Made by a program: the position numbers and the translations under genes | Part shown: in pieces, positions 20,746 through 32,000 of the stretch | How the letters are laid out: each line of letters begins with the position of its first letter | Numbering within the stretch: position 1 is the stretch's first letter | The notes under the pieces: generated by a model | Database searches by the model: none | The model's input: the letters and a program-made list of their open reading frames with translations, nothing else | What the model was told of the DNA's origin: nothing | Assembly (NCBI GenBank): GCA_039566865.1 | Contig: CM076960.1 | Span: 620,001 to 684,000, forward strand | From: Aurelia coerulea | Taxonomy: Eukaryota; Cnidaria; Scyphozoa; Semaeostomeae; Ulmaridae | DNA: 64,000 nt | Reading direction: 5' to 3'

Positions 20746-21555
20746 CCGGGTGCGCCAAAATAAACTATGCACTTTTGACAGGCCAAGATAAATGTATACA
20801 GGACCGATTTTGAAGATTTATGAGCTAGTTTTTAGACAAGATCTTCAATTAATGCCATTAATTTTTGTACATTTGTTAGTCTTCTTTTTATGGAGGTATT
20901 AGCAAGTTTCTTCAAATTTTCGATTTCTAAAGACTCAACATGAATGGACGTTTTTGTGATGATTTGGGGATTTAGAAATTGATCATTTATGATCCAATGG
21001 AGGAGTATTAGTTCTAAGTTGGAAGGAATGTAAAAACTAATTTTAATGATTCTGTTGAAGTTTCATTGACTTTAATGCTTTAGTGCAGGTTGCATTCCCA
21101 GTGTCAAGGGGGTGAAAAAGACAAACAGGGAAGCGTTGTGAGGCCAGCAAGCATGAAATCTTGCTGAATTTTGTGACAGCTTTTGGGGTGGCACTTTATT
21201 CCAACTACTACTACAGAATTTTGCAACAGGCCAAGCTTTGAAATAATGCTCCTGCATAAGTTTACACTGATCAATTTCTAAATCCCCAAATCACCCTGAA
21301 AACGATTTCTCTTTCATGTCGAGTCTTTGGAAAATTTCATTCACGGTTTTTGATTATTTTCAGTGCTTTTGAAAAACGTATATTTTAAGAAACTCACTTC
21401 TGGCTCTAAACTCTTAGAACAAAGAAATGTGCAAATAATCCTAGAACCTAATTCAGGCTTTCTGCTAAAGATTAAGTCATACATCTTCAAAGTTGGTCCA
21501 GGGTACTATTCATCGTGGCATGCCAAAAGTGCATGGTTTATTTTGGCCCACCAAG
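20746..21555. mobile_element. TA-flanked MITE, CCGGGTGCGCCAAAATA family, copy 1
   Basis: An 810-bp element. Its left end CCGGGTGCGCCAAAATA pairs with a right end reading TATTTTGGCCCACCAAG, flanked by TA (20744-20745, 21556-21557). The subterminal parts match the 608-bp copy at 41083-41690. This copy has extra sequence in the centre. Confidence 0.85.
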
Positions 21556-22136
21556 TACTTTACATGCATCCTTGATTAAGGTACTGTAATTTGCAAAAGG
21601 AAAGAACAAAATACCAGCGTTGATCGTTGGATCCCAAGATTCTTCCGGTGATGCATGAGTGGATAATTTTGAGAAACACCGCAACATGATGAAAAAACAA
21701 CTGCAAATATGTGCAAATTTATATTACTTGATTACTTGATTAAGTTGTTGTGTCTGGAAAATATTATGTGTTTCATTTTGGTTTTCTCTGTCATGTTTTA
21801 GCGAAATGTACCCCAAAACCACACAAATATTCGCCAAAGTCAGGTACATCTATAAACAAATAAGTGTATTTAGTTTATAGAGAAGAGCTGATGATTTATC
21901 AGCTATTGTGCTGTAAGTTTCCCATTCTGTTGTGCTGTAAGGTTTCCAAAGGTTATGATGAAAGTTGTCGCAAATCAAATATGAACAAATGAATATCATT
22001 AGCACTCTCTATCAGTTTCGTTTTGATAATATGATTAAATGTTCTTTTGTAATTCCTATAAAATAATTCCTATTTAATTAATTAAACTATGAAAATGCAG
22101 TTTTAAGTCAAACAAAAAATAAATGATGGATAAAAC

Positions 22137-23885
22137 CTACAACTCATCATGTTCATTCTGAGGTGCCATGAATTCATGATAACTCAACACACCATCCTTA
22201 TCTTTATCATCTTCTTGGAATATTTCACCAACCATTGTATATAATTCAGTCTTATCATCTTTTTCTGATTTTCCTTCATGCACCATCAGATGATTCGCCA
22301 TTTCTTCTACATTGATTTGACCATCTCCATTGGCATCAATTTGTTGAAATAAATCTTCTTGATAACCCTCACCTTCCCCTGCGCTGCCAATTTCTAACTT
22401 TTCTTCTTCAGTGTTAACTTCGTCCATGTCTGTTTCTGTCGTTCCGCCAGAAATATCAAGCATCTCAATATCAAAGATCAAAGTTGAGCCTCCAGGAATG
22501 AGATCAGCAAATCCTCGTTCTCCATAAGCTAGGATAAAAATTCAAAATTTAAATAAATATGACAGAAAATAGGACAATAGGAATTCCAAATTAAAAAAAA
22601 ATACAGTCAGATTCTTTAACAATCTTGAAGAATCCCAAGAAAAGAAATATCACAAAACTTCAAGAATCCATCAGTTTTTGTTTTCTTCAAACATTTTTCA
22701 TAAATTCTGGTACAAAATTGGAAAAACGGAGGTCCTATAAAAGAACTTTTTTCCACTTGATTTGTCACATTAGAAAGTTTTCTGACATCATGCCAAATGC
22801 AAAGAACCTGACAAAATTGAAGATTGAACAAAAGCTGCTTTCTGATGGGTTTTTAAGCGTGTTAAAGCAATCATTTCTAAATCTCATTAATTTTGTGCAT
22901 TGTGCATCAATTTGCGCCCTAAACATATCATATATAGGCTGCACCCTCCTGCACCCCAAAGTTATCTGACATGCAGTCAAGGGTTCTAATCTGATTGATT
23001 TTGCTCCAGGCTGAATTATTTGATACAGTACAGGCCTTGTGCAAACAAAATAATTCCTTACATGACGATGCCGGGGGAGGGGTACTTAGTACATTTGTCC
23101 GACAGGGATGTGCCATTTTTCAGGGTATCGTTTTCACCCATTTTTTCTGGCAAAGGGTATCAACATATGCCAATTTTCTAGATCAGGTTGTCAAAACATG
23201 TCAAAAGGCAATATTTTGTTAGATTAGGGTTGTTTTTCGGTCAAATTTTCATGTTTTGGAGTGTACTTTTCACCAGTTTTTTCTAGAATCAGTTATCATC
23301 TTGAGCGATTATGTTACTGTGTGATTAAATTATGTGGGGCACACCCCTGTAAAAAATTAAGTCAAGTACCCCCCCCGGATTATGATGAGAATCCTTTAGT
23401 CATATGATAGCCTGTAAAATTTTCTAAACAAGAATTCTTAGCATTCTTTGGCAGGAGAACCATGCATGTAAATGTATGCTGCAAGGCCTGTACTGTATGC
23501 ATAGTGTATGCATTCAGATATAAATTTGATGCCCACCTAGCTCTGGGGCTATAACAAGTTTCCTTTCTTCTCCAACACACATTCCAGGTATTCCTTTTTC
23601 CCATCCTTGAATGACCATGCCTGCTCCAAGAGTAATAACAAATGGTTGATTTCTTTTCTTGCTTGAATCAAACTCCTTTCCACTCATCAAAAAACCTGAA
23701 TAATGGACACTGACTTTGTCTCCATTCTTTGCTTGCCTCGTGCAATCTTTGGCTTTCTTCGTGATGCTGATCTTGAGTCCCTCTATGGAACTATCCACCT
23801 CTGGTGGCTCTGATGTTTCTTTAGCTCCCAACACAGCACAAAAAGCGATGAAAAGTAACAAAATACCCATCTGAAAATGCTCCAT
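22137..23885 (-). CDS. ER-resident FKBP-type peptidyl-prolyl isomerase with two EF-hands and HDEL
   Basis: Two coding exons, 23885-23537 and 22528-22137, join in phase through a GT-AG intron to give 246 residues. Residues 1-21 form a typical signal peptide (MEHFQMGILLLF...). Residues 54-142 are an FKBP domain, and all the usual active-site positions are present: Y62, D73, F82, V91, I92, W95, Y118 and F135. Two canonical EF-hand loops follow (DANGDGQINVEE and DKDKDGVLSYHE), and the protein ends in HDEL, an ER-retrieval signal. The role should be proline cis-trans isomerisation during folding of secreted proteins, perhaps collagens, with calcium sensing through the EF-hands. Domain order and length match the vertebrate FKBP14/FKBP7 class, although the PPIase sequence also resembles FKBP2, so I leave the symbol open. 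I chose the ATG at 23885 because it begins the signal peptide; in-frame ATGs at 23927 and 23870 are alternatives. Confidence 0.93.
23071..23378. mobile_element. Inverted-repeat element with G/C-run ends in the FKBP intron
   Basis: A 308-bp element with ends CCGGGGGAGGGGTACTT and AAGTACCCCCCCCGG. The ends resemble those of the hAT-like MITE at 14587-15016. The flanks TGACGATG and ATTATGATG agree only partly, so a target duplication is doubtful. It occupies part of the single FKBP intron (22529-23536). Confidence 0.75.
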
Positions 23886-25039
23886 CTTTACTTTGATATG
23901 AAGTTTATACGTCTTCTTAAGATACAAATCCGTCTGATTTATGAAAGGAGTATAAAAGAAAGAAAATCTTTATCTTCTGTCACCTTGCTCTTTTGCGTGT
24001 TTGCTAGTGCCACATTGAATTTAAACCAAAACCACCCGCCATTCAACTGCCTCGCTTTTGTAGCCTCAGTTTGGTATTCAAAGTTGTTGCTGTTGTTGAT
24101 CAGAGTTTACATGATCAATCAATCAACCAACCAACCAACCAATCAATGAAGCACATTTATATTATGCTCAGTTTGCGGAATGCGAGAAATTTTGTTTTGC
24201 TTTGGTGTCAAAAGTTGCACGAAAGCGTGAAATTAAATATCAGAGGGGCAGCTAATGAAAAGACAGATGCAAGGTACGTAGTGCGCGCACTTTAGATATA
24301 TAAATCATACCGAAGGAGCTGCATAAATTTAGAAAGGAAGAGTTGCGAACGAAGAATATCCCCTGCTGTTTTTGTTAGGCCATATCCATTTAGTTTTGCA
24401 ACCAAGCGCTCTCTGGAGAGTTGTTCCCGGGGTAACCGCCACGTGACTCAACACGATTAATGTACAAATGGCCAGAACAAGCTTGTTAGATTGGCATTTG
24501 AAAACAAAATGAACAGTAACTAGTAGAGTAACGTTATCAGAATTATCTTGCTTGATTGAACGTAGCGTAATTTTGAAAGCGTTGCACAAACAATATAAAC
24601 AAATTGGCGAAATGCCAGAAGGTCAGCTGATGATTCTATTTTAAACGAGACCAAAGAAAAAGCTTCTGCCAAAGTGAAGCATGCACCCTTACATCATGTT
24701 TAACAGTTTGCTTGCATACACATATCTTTTCTTGTAAAAAACTACTTGTAAGAAACTCCAATGCTCAGATCAGTAAAAAATTAAGAAACTCCGGAAAGTG
24801 TAACTTAACAAATTATCTATTTTACTGAAAGAAATCCTTAACAATTTCAATTACTTTATTTTGACTTGTTTCCTGTATCATATTACTCGGAATGTATTTG
24901 AGTATTGTATAAACATTGGATAGGCATCAAAAAGGCTGTTTTGAAATGTTCACAAGTTAAATACTGGCTCAAACTCTTAGTTCCTTATAAAAATACATGT
25001 GGTCAAGATTTTTCTTTGATTTTTTGATAGGTTAGGCAG
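23886..25039. promoter_or_regulatory. Spacer between divergent FKBP and DNMBP start codons
   Basis: The two start codons are 1154 bp apart and point away from each other, so both promoters, or a shared one, should lie here unless 5' UTR introns extend further. The stretch holds a CACGTG E-box at 24440-24445 that overlaps TGACTCA at 24444-24450, a run of AATC/AACC tetranucleotides near 24115-24145, and a MITE remnant at 24719-25001. Promoter function is inferred from position only. I cannot place a transcription start. Confidence 0.5.
24719..25001. mobile_element. TA-flanked MITE remnant, CAC..ATAAGAAACT family, next to the DNMBP start codon
   Basis: The left end TA-CACATATCTTTT and the right end AAAATACATGTG resemble the ends of 51867-52276. 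Inside, CCTGTATCATATTACTC and TTGAGTATTG...ACATTGG are the reverse complement of a block near 52065-52125. It is a degraded copy in the opposite orientation. Its right end lies 38 bases before the DNMBP ATG. Confidence 0.75.
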
Positions 25040-27112
25040 ATGGAAGGCTGCATTGTTAGGGCCAAATATGACTTCCCAAAAGAAGCTGATACAGATTTGT
25101 CATTAAAAGTTGGAGATATTGTAAAGATTATTAAAAATGTGAATGATGAATGGTGCATTGGTATCCAAAATAAACAACAAGGACAATTTCCAATTGCATT
25201 TGTTGATGTTTTATTGGAAAAAGCAGCAAAGGAAGTCTTTTTAGCAGTGGCTGATTTTTCAGGACAAGAAGATGGTGATATTAATTTCAAAAAAGATGAA
25301 ATTATCAGTTTGACAGAAGATGTTGATGAAAATTGGTTCGTTGGAGTCTCAAAAAATTCCAGTGGTCTTTGTCCACGTTCATTTGTTAAGGAACTAAATT
25401 TTGATTCAAATCATGAGGAAATTGCTAGAGATAGTCAAAATGATAAGAAATCAGATGGACCTGTGGAGGTGAAGGAAACTGCCGACAAGGTGAAGGTGAC
25501 TCCATATGGAGAGTCTGTTGATGCTTTCAGCGCTCAAGGAAGCGATGAGCTAACCTTTCCCAAAGGTGTTAAAATTGAGCTTGTGAAAGAGATTGATTCA
25601 TTTTGGACCGAAGGAATTTACAATGATAAACAAGGAAAATTTCCATCTTTGTTTATCAAAGTGATTGAGCCTCTCCCTGAAGAATTGCAATTTAAGGAGA
25701 CTGAGATTGAAAGAAGTGGCAATGTGACGCCTGAAACAGAGCCCAGTGCCAAGGCTTTGTTTATGTATATTGGTGCCAGTTCAGATGAACTCAGTTTTGA
25801 TAAAGGAGACATCGTTATTTTGAAAGAGAGAGTTAATAATGAATGGTATAAAGGACAGATTGGAAAGACTAAAGGTTTATTCCCTGCTAATTATGTTGAG
25901 ATAATCGTTGACTTGCCTTTTGAGAAAATTCCAGAACCTAAGAAAGTTGAAAAAGTTGTACAATCTACTGGAAATAGTTTAAGAGGAAGTCTACAGACAA
26001 ACAAAGAAGAATCTTTTGATAAACCATCTTTAAAACAGAAGCCATTGTTATTGCAGCCAAAGCCAGCAGTAAAGCAAAAACCAACCCAACCAAAGCCAGT
26101 GAATTTGAGTCAAAACAATAAAGCAAAACCTCTCCTTTTGACATCTCTTAAACAGCAACAGAAACCTGTTAGTCCTACAAATACAACCCAATCAATGCAT
26201 GCAATAACTGATAAAAATGAAACAGCCAAGCCATTACCAAAATCTTCAAAAGAAGAACCTTTGCCAAAACAAGTTGATGGCCCTACTATAATCAGATCAT
26301 CAAAAAATAAACCACAGAAACCCCCTGCAAGACCTCCAGTTAAACAGACACCAAATGGTAAATTAAAACAAGGAAACAATGCAGACCAAGGGGGGCAAGT
26401 TGAAGCAAAAGTGAAACCAAATATTGTGAGGCCACCCAGACCATCTAAAATGAAGCCAGACATAAAAAAGAATGCTTTAGTGACTGATATGCCGCTGCTT
26501 GTTGCAAATACAGATAAGAAATGTCATAAAAATGATATGAAAAAGCCTCCTATTTCACCAAAGAAGCCGGTTTCATTAAACACAAAACTTCTTGAGAAGG
26601 AGCTCAATTCAATTCATGTTGAAGAGCCAACTACTGTAAAAGGAATTTCTAATTCAATGTTTTACTTGGAACCTGATCCGGAGGAACAAAATACCCCTTC
26701 TGTCCCAATTGAACAAAATGGCACACAAGAACAGAGTAAACCCTACAAGCGACCAGCCCCAAAAAGACCAGATAGAAACCCAGCAAAATCTGCAACAATG
26801 AAGCCAGTTAGATCACCTCAAAGCAAGAGCCCTTCACGATCACCACAAAACAGAAGCCCCGCGCTTTCACCTGTTTTATCACGTTCCAAAGAAAAGCCAA
26901 CATCAAATGGGGTGCAAATGAATAAAAGTAGAACATTACCACCAAGATTACCTAAGCCACTAGCACCTCTTCCTCCGCAGAACCCCCCAGTTGCCCCCAA
27001 AATGTCCAAAAGTAGCACAATTGGGGTGAAAGGAAATGAGCCTTCATTTCAAGCCTATCGTAGTTTGCAAGATGAGACAGATGCAGTCAACGACGTCTTT
27101 GACAAAGAGGAG
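25040..27112 (+). CDS. DNMBP: DNMBP exon 1: four SH3 domains and proline-rich region
   Basis: One 691-codon exon. The SH3 domains are at about residues 3-58, 66-118, 150-208 and 236-289, each ending in a recognisable xFPxxFV or FPANYVE strand. SH3-2 has CPRSFV in place of FP, and SH3-3 has a degenerate ALYDF strand (GESVDAF), so its ligand groove may be altered. SH3-4 is the most canonical. Residues 300-670 are rich in P, K, Q and S with many KP and PPxxP-like runs (KPPARPPVK, RLPKPLAPLPP), which could bind SH3 domains in cis or in partners such as dynamin. The donor is GTAGTT. Reading through it would add about 30 residues before a stop. Confidence 0.95.
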
Positions 27113-29064
27113 GTAGTTATCTCCATTTTTGCAAATTTTTCGATGTTTTTGTTAAATTTTGTTAAAGAGTTAAGAGCAAAAAGGGCAAAAGAATCCTTTT
27201 AAAAGTCCTTTGGCGAAACACAAGTTCAATTTCTCTTGACAGGTATCTTCTTAAGTTCAACTAGTTTTGAAAAGTCAGACAGAAAGCAGTCTTTTTGGAT
27301 ACTTCTAGAGAATTACTCAATGCCTTTGAACTAAAGCAATCAGAGACTTTCCTGATCTCCAAATAATGTCATATTAATTTTGTCTTAATTGTGATTCTTT
27401 TTTAATCTGAAGGGCAAGTTAGATGAGAAAAGTGGCTCAACATTCTACCTGGATTTTCTAGGTATGTACTTTATGGAAGTTTTTTAAAACTGTCTTGCTT
27501 CACTTTCAGTCCTTTTGGTGCAGTTCTTTCATCACCTAACTTATATTTCTTTCTGGTGAATTCTTACAAACAAAGAATTTGCGACAATTCTTGTGGATAA
27601 GTGGATTTAAAGTGGTGAAAGAACTGTCTTATTTAGATTGCCTAAGAATTATTGAGATTATTGTTAATTTCTTAAGAATTCCTGTTTAAAGGAATTTACA
27701 ATCTTCCGTGTGACTCAGGAGTTCATATCCATTCTTGAAAATTCTTAGAAGTCTTAAGAAGTTTGACCTTCTTATTAACGAGAGCCTCCTTATTTTATGG
27801 GATCAACCTGAACTTAACTCCCAATAGTTGTCTATTCCCTTGGTCCTTCTTTGATCTGTTCCCATTTTATCCACTTGAGACTTTGGTCTCAGGTCCCCTT
27901 AACGCTTAAGAAATGTAACTCACGCTTGTTTACCGCATTTTTCATCTTGTTTGTGCCTTGGTATAAATTGCCATGCATCATTATTTAGATTCGCTGAAGA
28001 TGAACCAAGCTTGGTTCGAAACGTACAAAACATGTTCCAGTCAAATTGACAAACAAAATTTTTTCAACCGTTTATGTCAACCGTTTATATTTATACCGTT
28101 TGAGTCTCCTGTAATCATAACAACTTGGAATGTTGATAAAATGAAGTTTTCAATGATTGTCGCTGCTTACCTCATTCTCCAACTCTTAAGAAATTTGAGA
28201 ATTCTTCTCATGTTAATGTGCGCAAGGCATGTACTGAATGTATTGTCTTTTTTCAGGCAATCAATTTAAGATGACATTTTTTCTTCAATCTACTAGTTTT
28301 TATTTTTATAGTTGATGGAAAGGAGGAAGATGCAGAAGACCTTGAAATTGAATCAGTTGAACAACTAATTGTTCAAATCAAAGGACAAATTGAGGTATTG
28401 AATCTTTCCTATTTGCTTTTTATTAATTAGCCTGTGTGTCCTGTTCTACATAATCATTGTCCACTTGTTGACTCAAGTTATTTTTATGTTTGTCACTAGA
28501 ACTTTAGAAAATTGGCAAAGTCAATTTTAAATCACTATTTCCAGCATCTACCACAACAAATTTTATCTGGATGACTGTGTTAGTTCCACGCTGCAGATGA
28601 CAATGGAAAAATGCTTGAGATAATGTTAGGATGCCCCAAACAATGACTGATCCCTCCACAGTTTATTACTTGACACACTATTTTTATTAGAAATTGCTTT
28701 AACCAGACACTTTCAAAGCTGTTAGGCGTACAGTAAACATGAACATACATTTTGGAAGTCAACCTGGGTTCTTGTACAATGAATACAAGGGATTGGTTCT
28801 TATAAAATGTGGGTTTAATAATTTGACGATTTTAGCCTGTAAGTTCTTAATCCATTAAGTTCTTATACATTGGTGCTAGCTGTATTTTGTAGTCAACTTA
28901 ATAAAAACTCATTTTTGGCTCAATTTTGTGCTTTTACAATTTTGTGCAGATTTGTGCTTTTACACAATTTTCCATTCTTTCAGTCGGAGTCAAATATGTT
29001 ATCTGGGATAGAGACACTGTTGGAGGTATGTTCATAGTTTTGACCCTCGGCGTTATTTTATGTG

Positions 29065-29099
<35 letters not shown>

Positions 29100-32000
29100 T
29101 GTTGATCCACTGAATATTTGATTCATTGATCGAATGAGTCATATACCTTATAGGCACTCCAAAAAAGAATATGAAACAAACGGTATTTTTAAAAAACTTG
29201 AAGAATTTTCGAATGTACACAATAGTAATGAAAGCTCTAACGCCACTCAATCGAACCTCATGGAAGCTCTAACCCCATTCAATCGAACCTCGTGTATAAA
29301 AATGTATAGAAATATCGCTCAATCCAGGCTCTTGTAGAGTAGTTAAGGGTCTATTTATTATCACAAAGATTTAAATATTGATAAATGAGCTGATTGATGT
29401 TTATATTAAGGTTACAATAGACTGCTCTACGAAGGATTAATTTTATGCAACAAAAATTAAAGAGACAGATGGTTATGTGAACTGATTAATTTTCCTGTCT
29501 TTGATGTATTAAGTAGGAACCCCCCCGACGGAATTTGTTGGCAGAAAAAACAGGTCGAAGACGGACTCTAATGTGACTGCTTATATTCGCTGTGTACATG
29601 CCACTGAAATGATGGATTTATGAGTTATCTGTTGTTTATTTTCTAAATGTGCAACCTCATGGTCGGGCAGGGTAGCCTGCGTGCAGACTTTACTTTCCAC
29701 TGCGAAGGAGAGCCAAGGCGGATCTTCATAGACTTTACAAGATCCTCATAGACTCTCCTTCGCAGTGGAAAGTAAAGTCTGCACGCAGGCTACGGGCAGG
29801 GTTGCTACAGGGAAAAATGTTACGTAACCAGCGAACAGGGAAAAATGTTCTTGAAAGCAGGTTCATACACATCTTGTTAATTGCCAAAGTTAGATCGTGA
29901 ATGCTAAAGTCTGTTTCAAATTAGATGTCGCGTGAAAATGTCCGCGAATAAAGATAATTGACTCGTTTAGTGTGAGTAATTTTGCGTCGTCGCTAAGCAC
30001 ATACCACCAGTTGCCTTGAAAGAGCTCTGTCACGCAGGTGATTGGTTTAGAAAACAAAGCTTAGACAAAGGAAAAGAGCTAGAGCCCAGACTCTTTGAAT
30101 TTTTCGCATGATAAAAATTCAGTTCAATTCGAAATGATCTCTTTTCCAACTCTTTTCTGTTAGTCCTGCCATGCAAATTTTTAATCCCCTTATACAATCT
30201 TCAGCCAATTATGAATGGGACAGATTGCCTTTGAATGCTGACGTAGAAACTGGTTTGTAATACAACACCACAAATGTTTTCTTAAGTTCCAAATTGTAAC
30301 AGTGCAAAATTGAAATGCTGTAACTGGATACATACTTGACAGCCTAGGTCCAGGTCACCTTTAAAGGATCGGCACAATAGGAGTTTTAACCTTTCGGAAT
30401 CTTGTAATCGTTCGAGGATTGATCGAAAATTTTTTGAGACCGATTCTAAACTTGCGACGAAAAATTGATAACTTCAAGCTAGGTGGAGATGATATCAGAC
30501 GGCAGTTTTATTTCCTCAGAAGTGAGAGGTAAAGACTTGCGATTAACCTTTGATATTTGCAGACAATAATAAAGATAGATAAGTCCTTCCGTGTAGATGC
30601 GCTGAAACTTCTGAAACAGGATTTTATAGGGAAGTAGCGATTTGTTCTTGGTTGAAAACGAAAGAAGGATTATTAGTTTCGAAGAAACCATCAAAAATTC
30701 GTATGTTTTAAGTTTAGTATTTAGGACAGGCTAATTAACTGTATCTTTAACTTTTCGTTCATGCTATAGTTTTCAGATAATGAAGATAAAAGAGTTGAAT
30801 TACTGACACGACAACGGACTTTGTCATCGAGTCTCATGGATCTTAATGATGCGCTTGGAGCTTATCAAGGTAAATTGTTTTTGCTGTAAGCCATCGTTTT
30901 ATGTACTGAGTCTACTAAAACTAACTTCAAATACAGTAAAAACCCACACATAGGAACCTAAGATTTTGAAATCAGCCCGTTTAGGTGCTTATGGAATGAG
31001 GCACATCCAGAAATCAGGGTGTAGGTTCTTAATATAGGGAAATATGTGAATCTAAATCTTAGCCAAACTTATTTGCACTCTTGGCCCTATCCATTTCAAC
31101 CCAAGCTTACCCAGTTTACCCCTGCAGGCCCTGCCTATTACAGTTCTGTAAGTAATGTTTTGGAGTTCACGAAAGAGGTTGATTGGCAAACAGATTGCAT
31201 TTATTTCCCAATGAATGAATGACACCCTTTATTAAGAACCTAGTTATGATATCAGGCTGAAATAGTTCTTATCCATTGGGTACAAAATATATGATTTCAG
31301 GCTGTAGGTTCTTAATAAATGAAGGTTCTTATGTACGGGTTTTTACTGTACCGTTAAAGCTCTATCAAGCCCCCGGGGGCTGACACTCCAGAGAGGGGGC
31401 TTAAAAGAGAGGGGACCTTATTAGAGAGAGGGGCTTATTCACAAAATGAAATGACAAGGATATATATGATAGCTTTTTAGTTCTTTTATACCATATTTAG
31501 CGGATTCAAACATACAGTTTTACGAGTCGAATGCATAAATTCGACACAGCTTTATCTCAAGCCATATCAAAATTAACATGCAAACTTATTTAGCTCAATA
31601 AATGGAAAATTTTTGGTAACCTCCGGAATTTGATATAAGTGGGGGGTGGGGGCTTAATAGAGAGGGAGTCTTTTTAAAAATGTTGGCTCAAGAGGGGAAG
31701 GGCTTATTAGAGAGGGGGCTTAATAGAGAGGGTGGCTTTTTCACATAAATGCTTTTACGGAATAAGTCAAACATACAGTTTTACGAGTCAAATACATAAA
31801 GTCGACACCGTTTTATCTCAAACCATATAAAAATTAACATGCCAACTTATTTAGCTCAATAAATGGAAAATTTTTGGTAACCTCCGGAATTTGATATAAT
31901 CTGTACCGGGTGAGTCAATAAAAAGAATATCCATTTGAAAGGCTACTGCTCACTAAATATATGAGCAATAATATTGTACAATATCTGATTGAATAGCCAA

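Larger units (their letters stand above)
13246..22136. other. Intergenic region between RBPJ and FKBP, repeat-rich
   Basis: No exon chain or recognisable protein was found. Identified contents are inverted-repeat elements at 14587-15016, 15425-15891, 16497-16671, 16921-17172 and 20746-21555, plus a diverged direct duplication near 18090-18420 (GGTATATCT and ATGACGCT blocks). The first part, 13246-14500, should contain the RBPJ promoter and any 5' UTR exon, but I cannot locate a start site. I see nothing to name in 17200-18080 or 18450-20740. Confidence 0.6.

Noticed and set aside
22616..23222. Several ORFs of 62-114 codons in the FKBP intron
   Set aside because: They overlap each other on both strands, resemble nothing and partly lie in the MITE at 23071-23378.
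26110..26463. Minus-strand ORF of 117 codons (and others at 25618, 26818)
   Set aside because: Antisense shadows of the proline/lysine-rich DNMBP exon 1.
27113..27202. Continuation of the DNMBP exon 1 frame to a stop at 27202
   Set aside because: The GTAGTT donor at 27113 and the phase-matched downstream exons explain the gene; the extension is low-complexity intron. An intron-retained short form is possible but unsupported.
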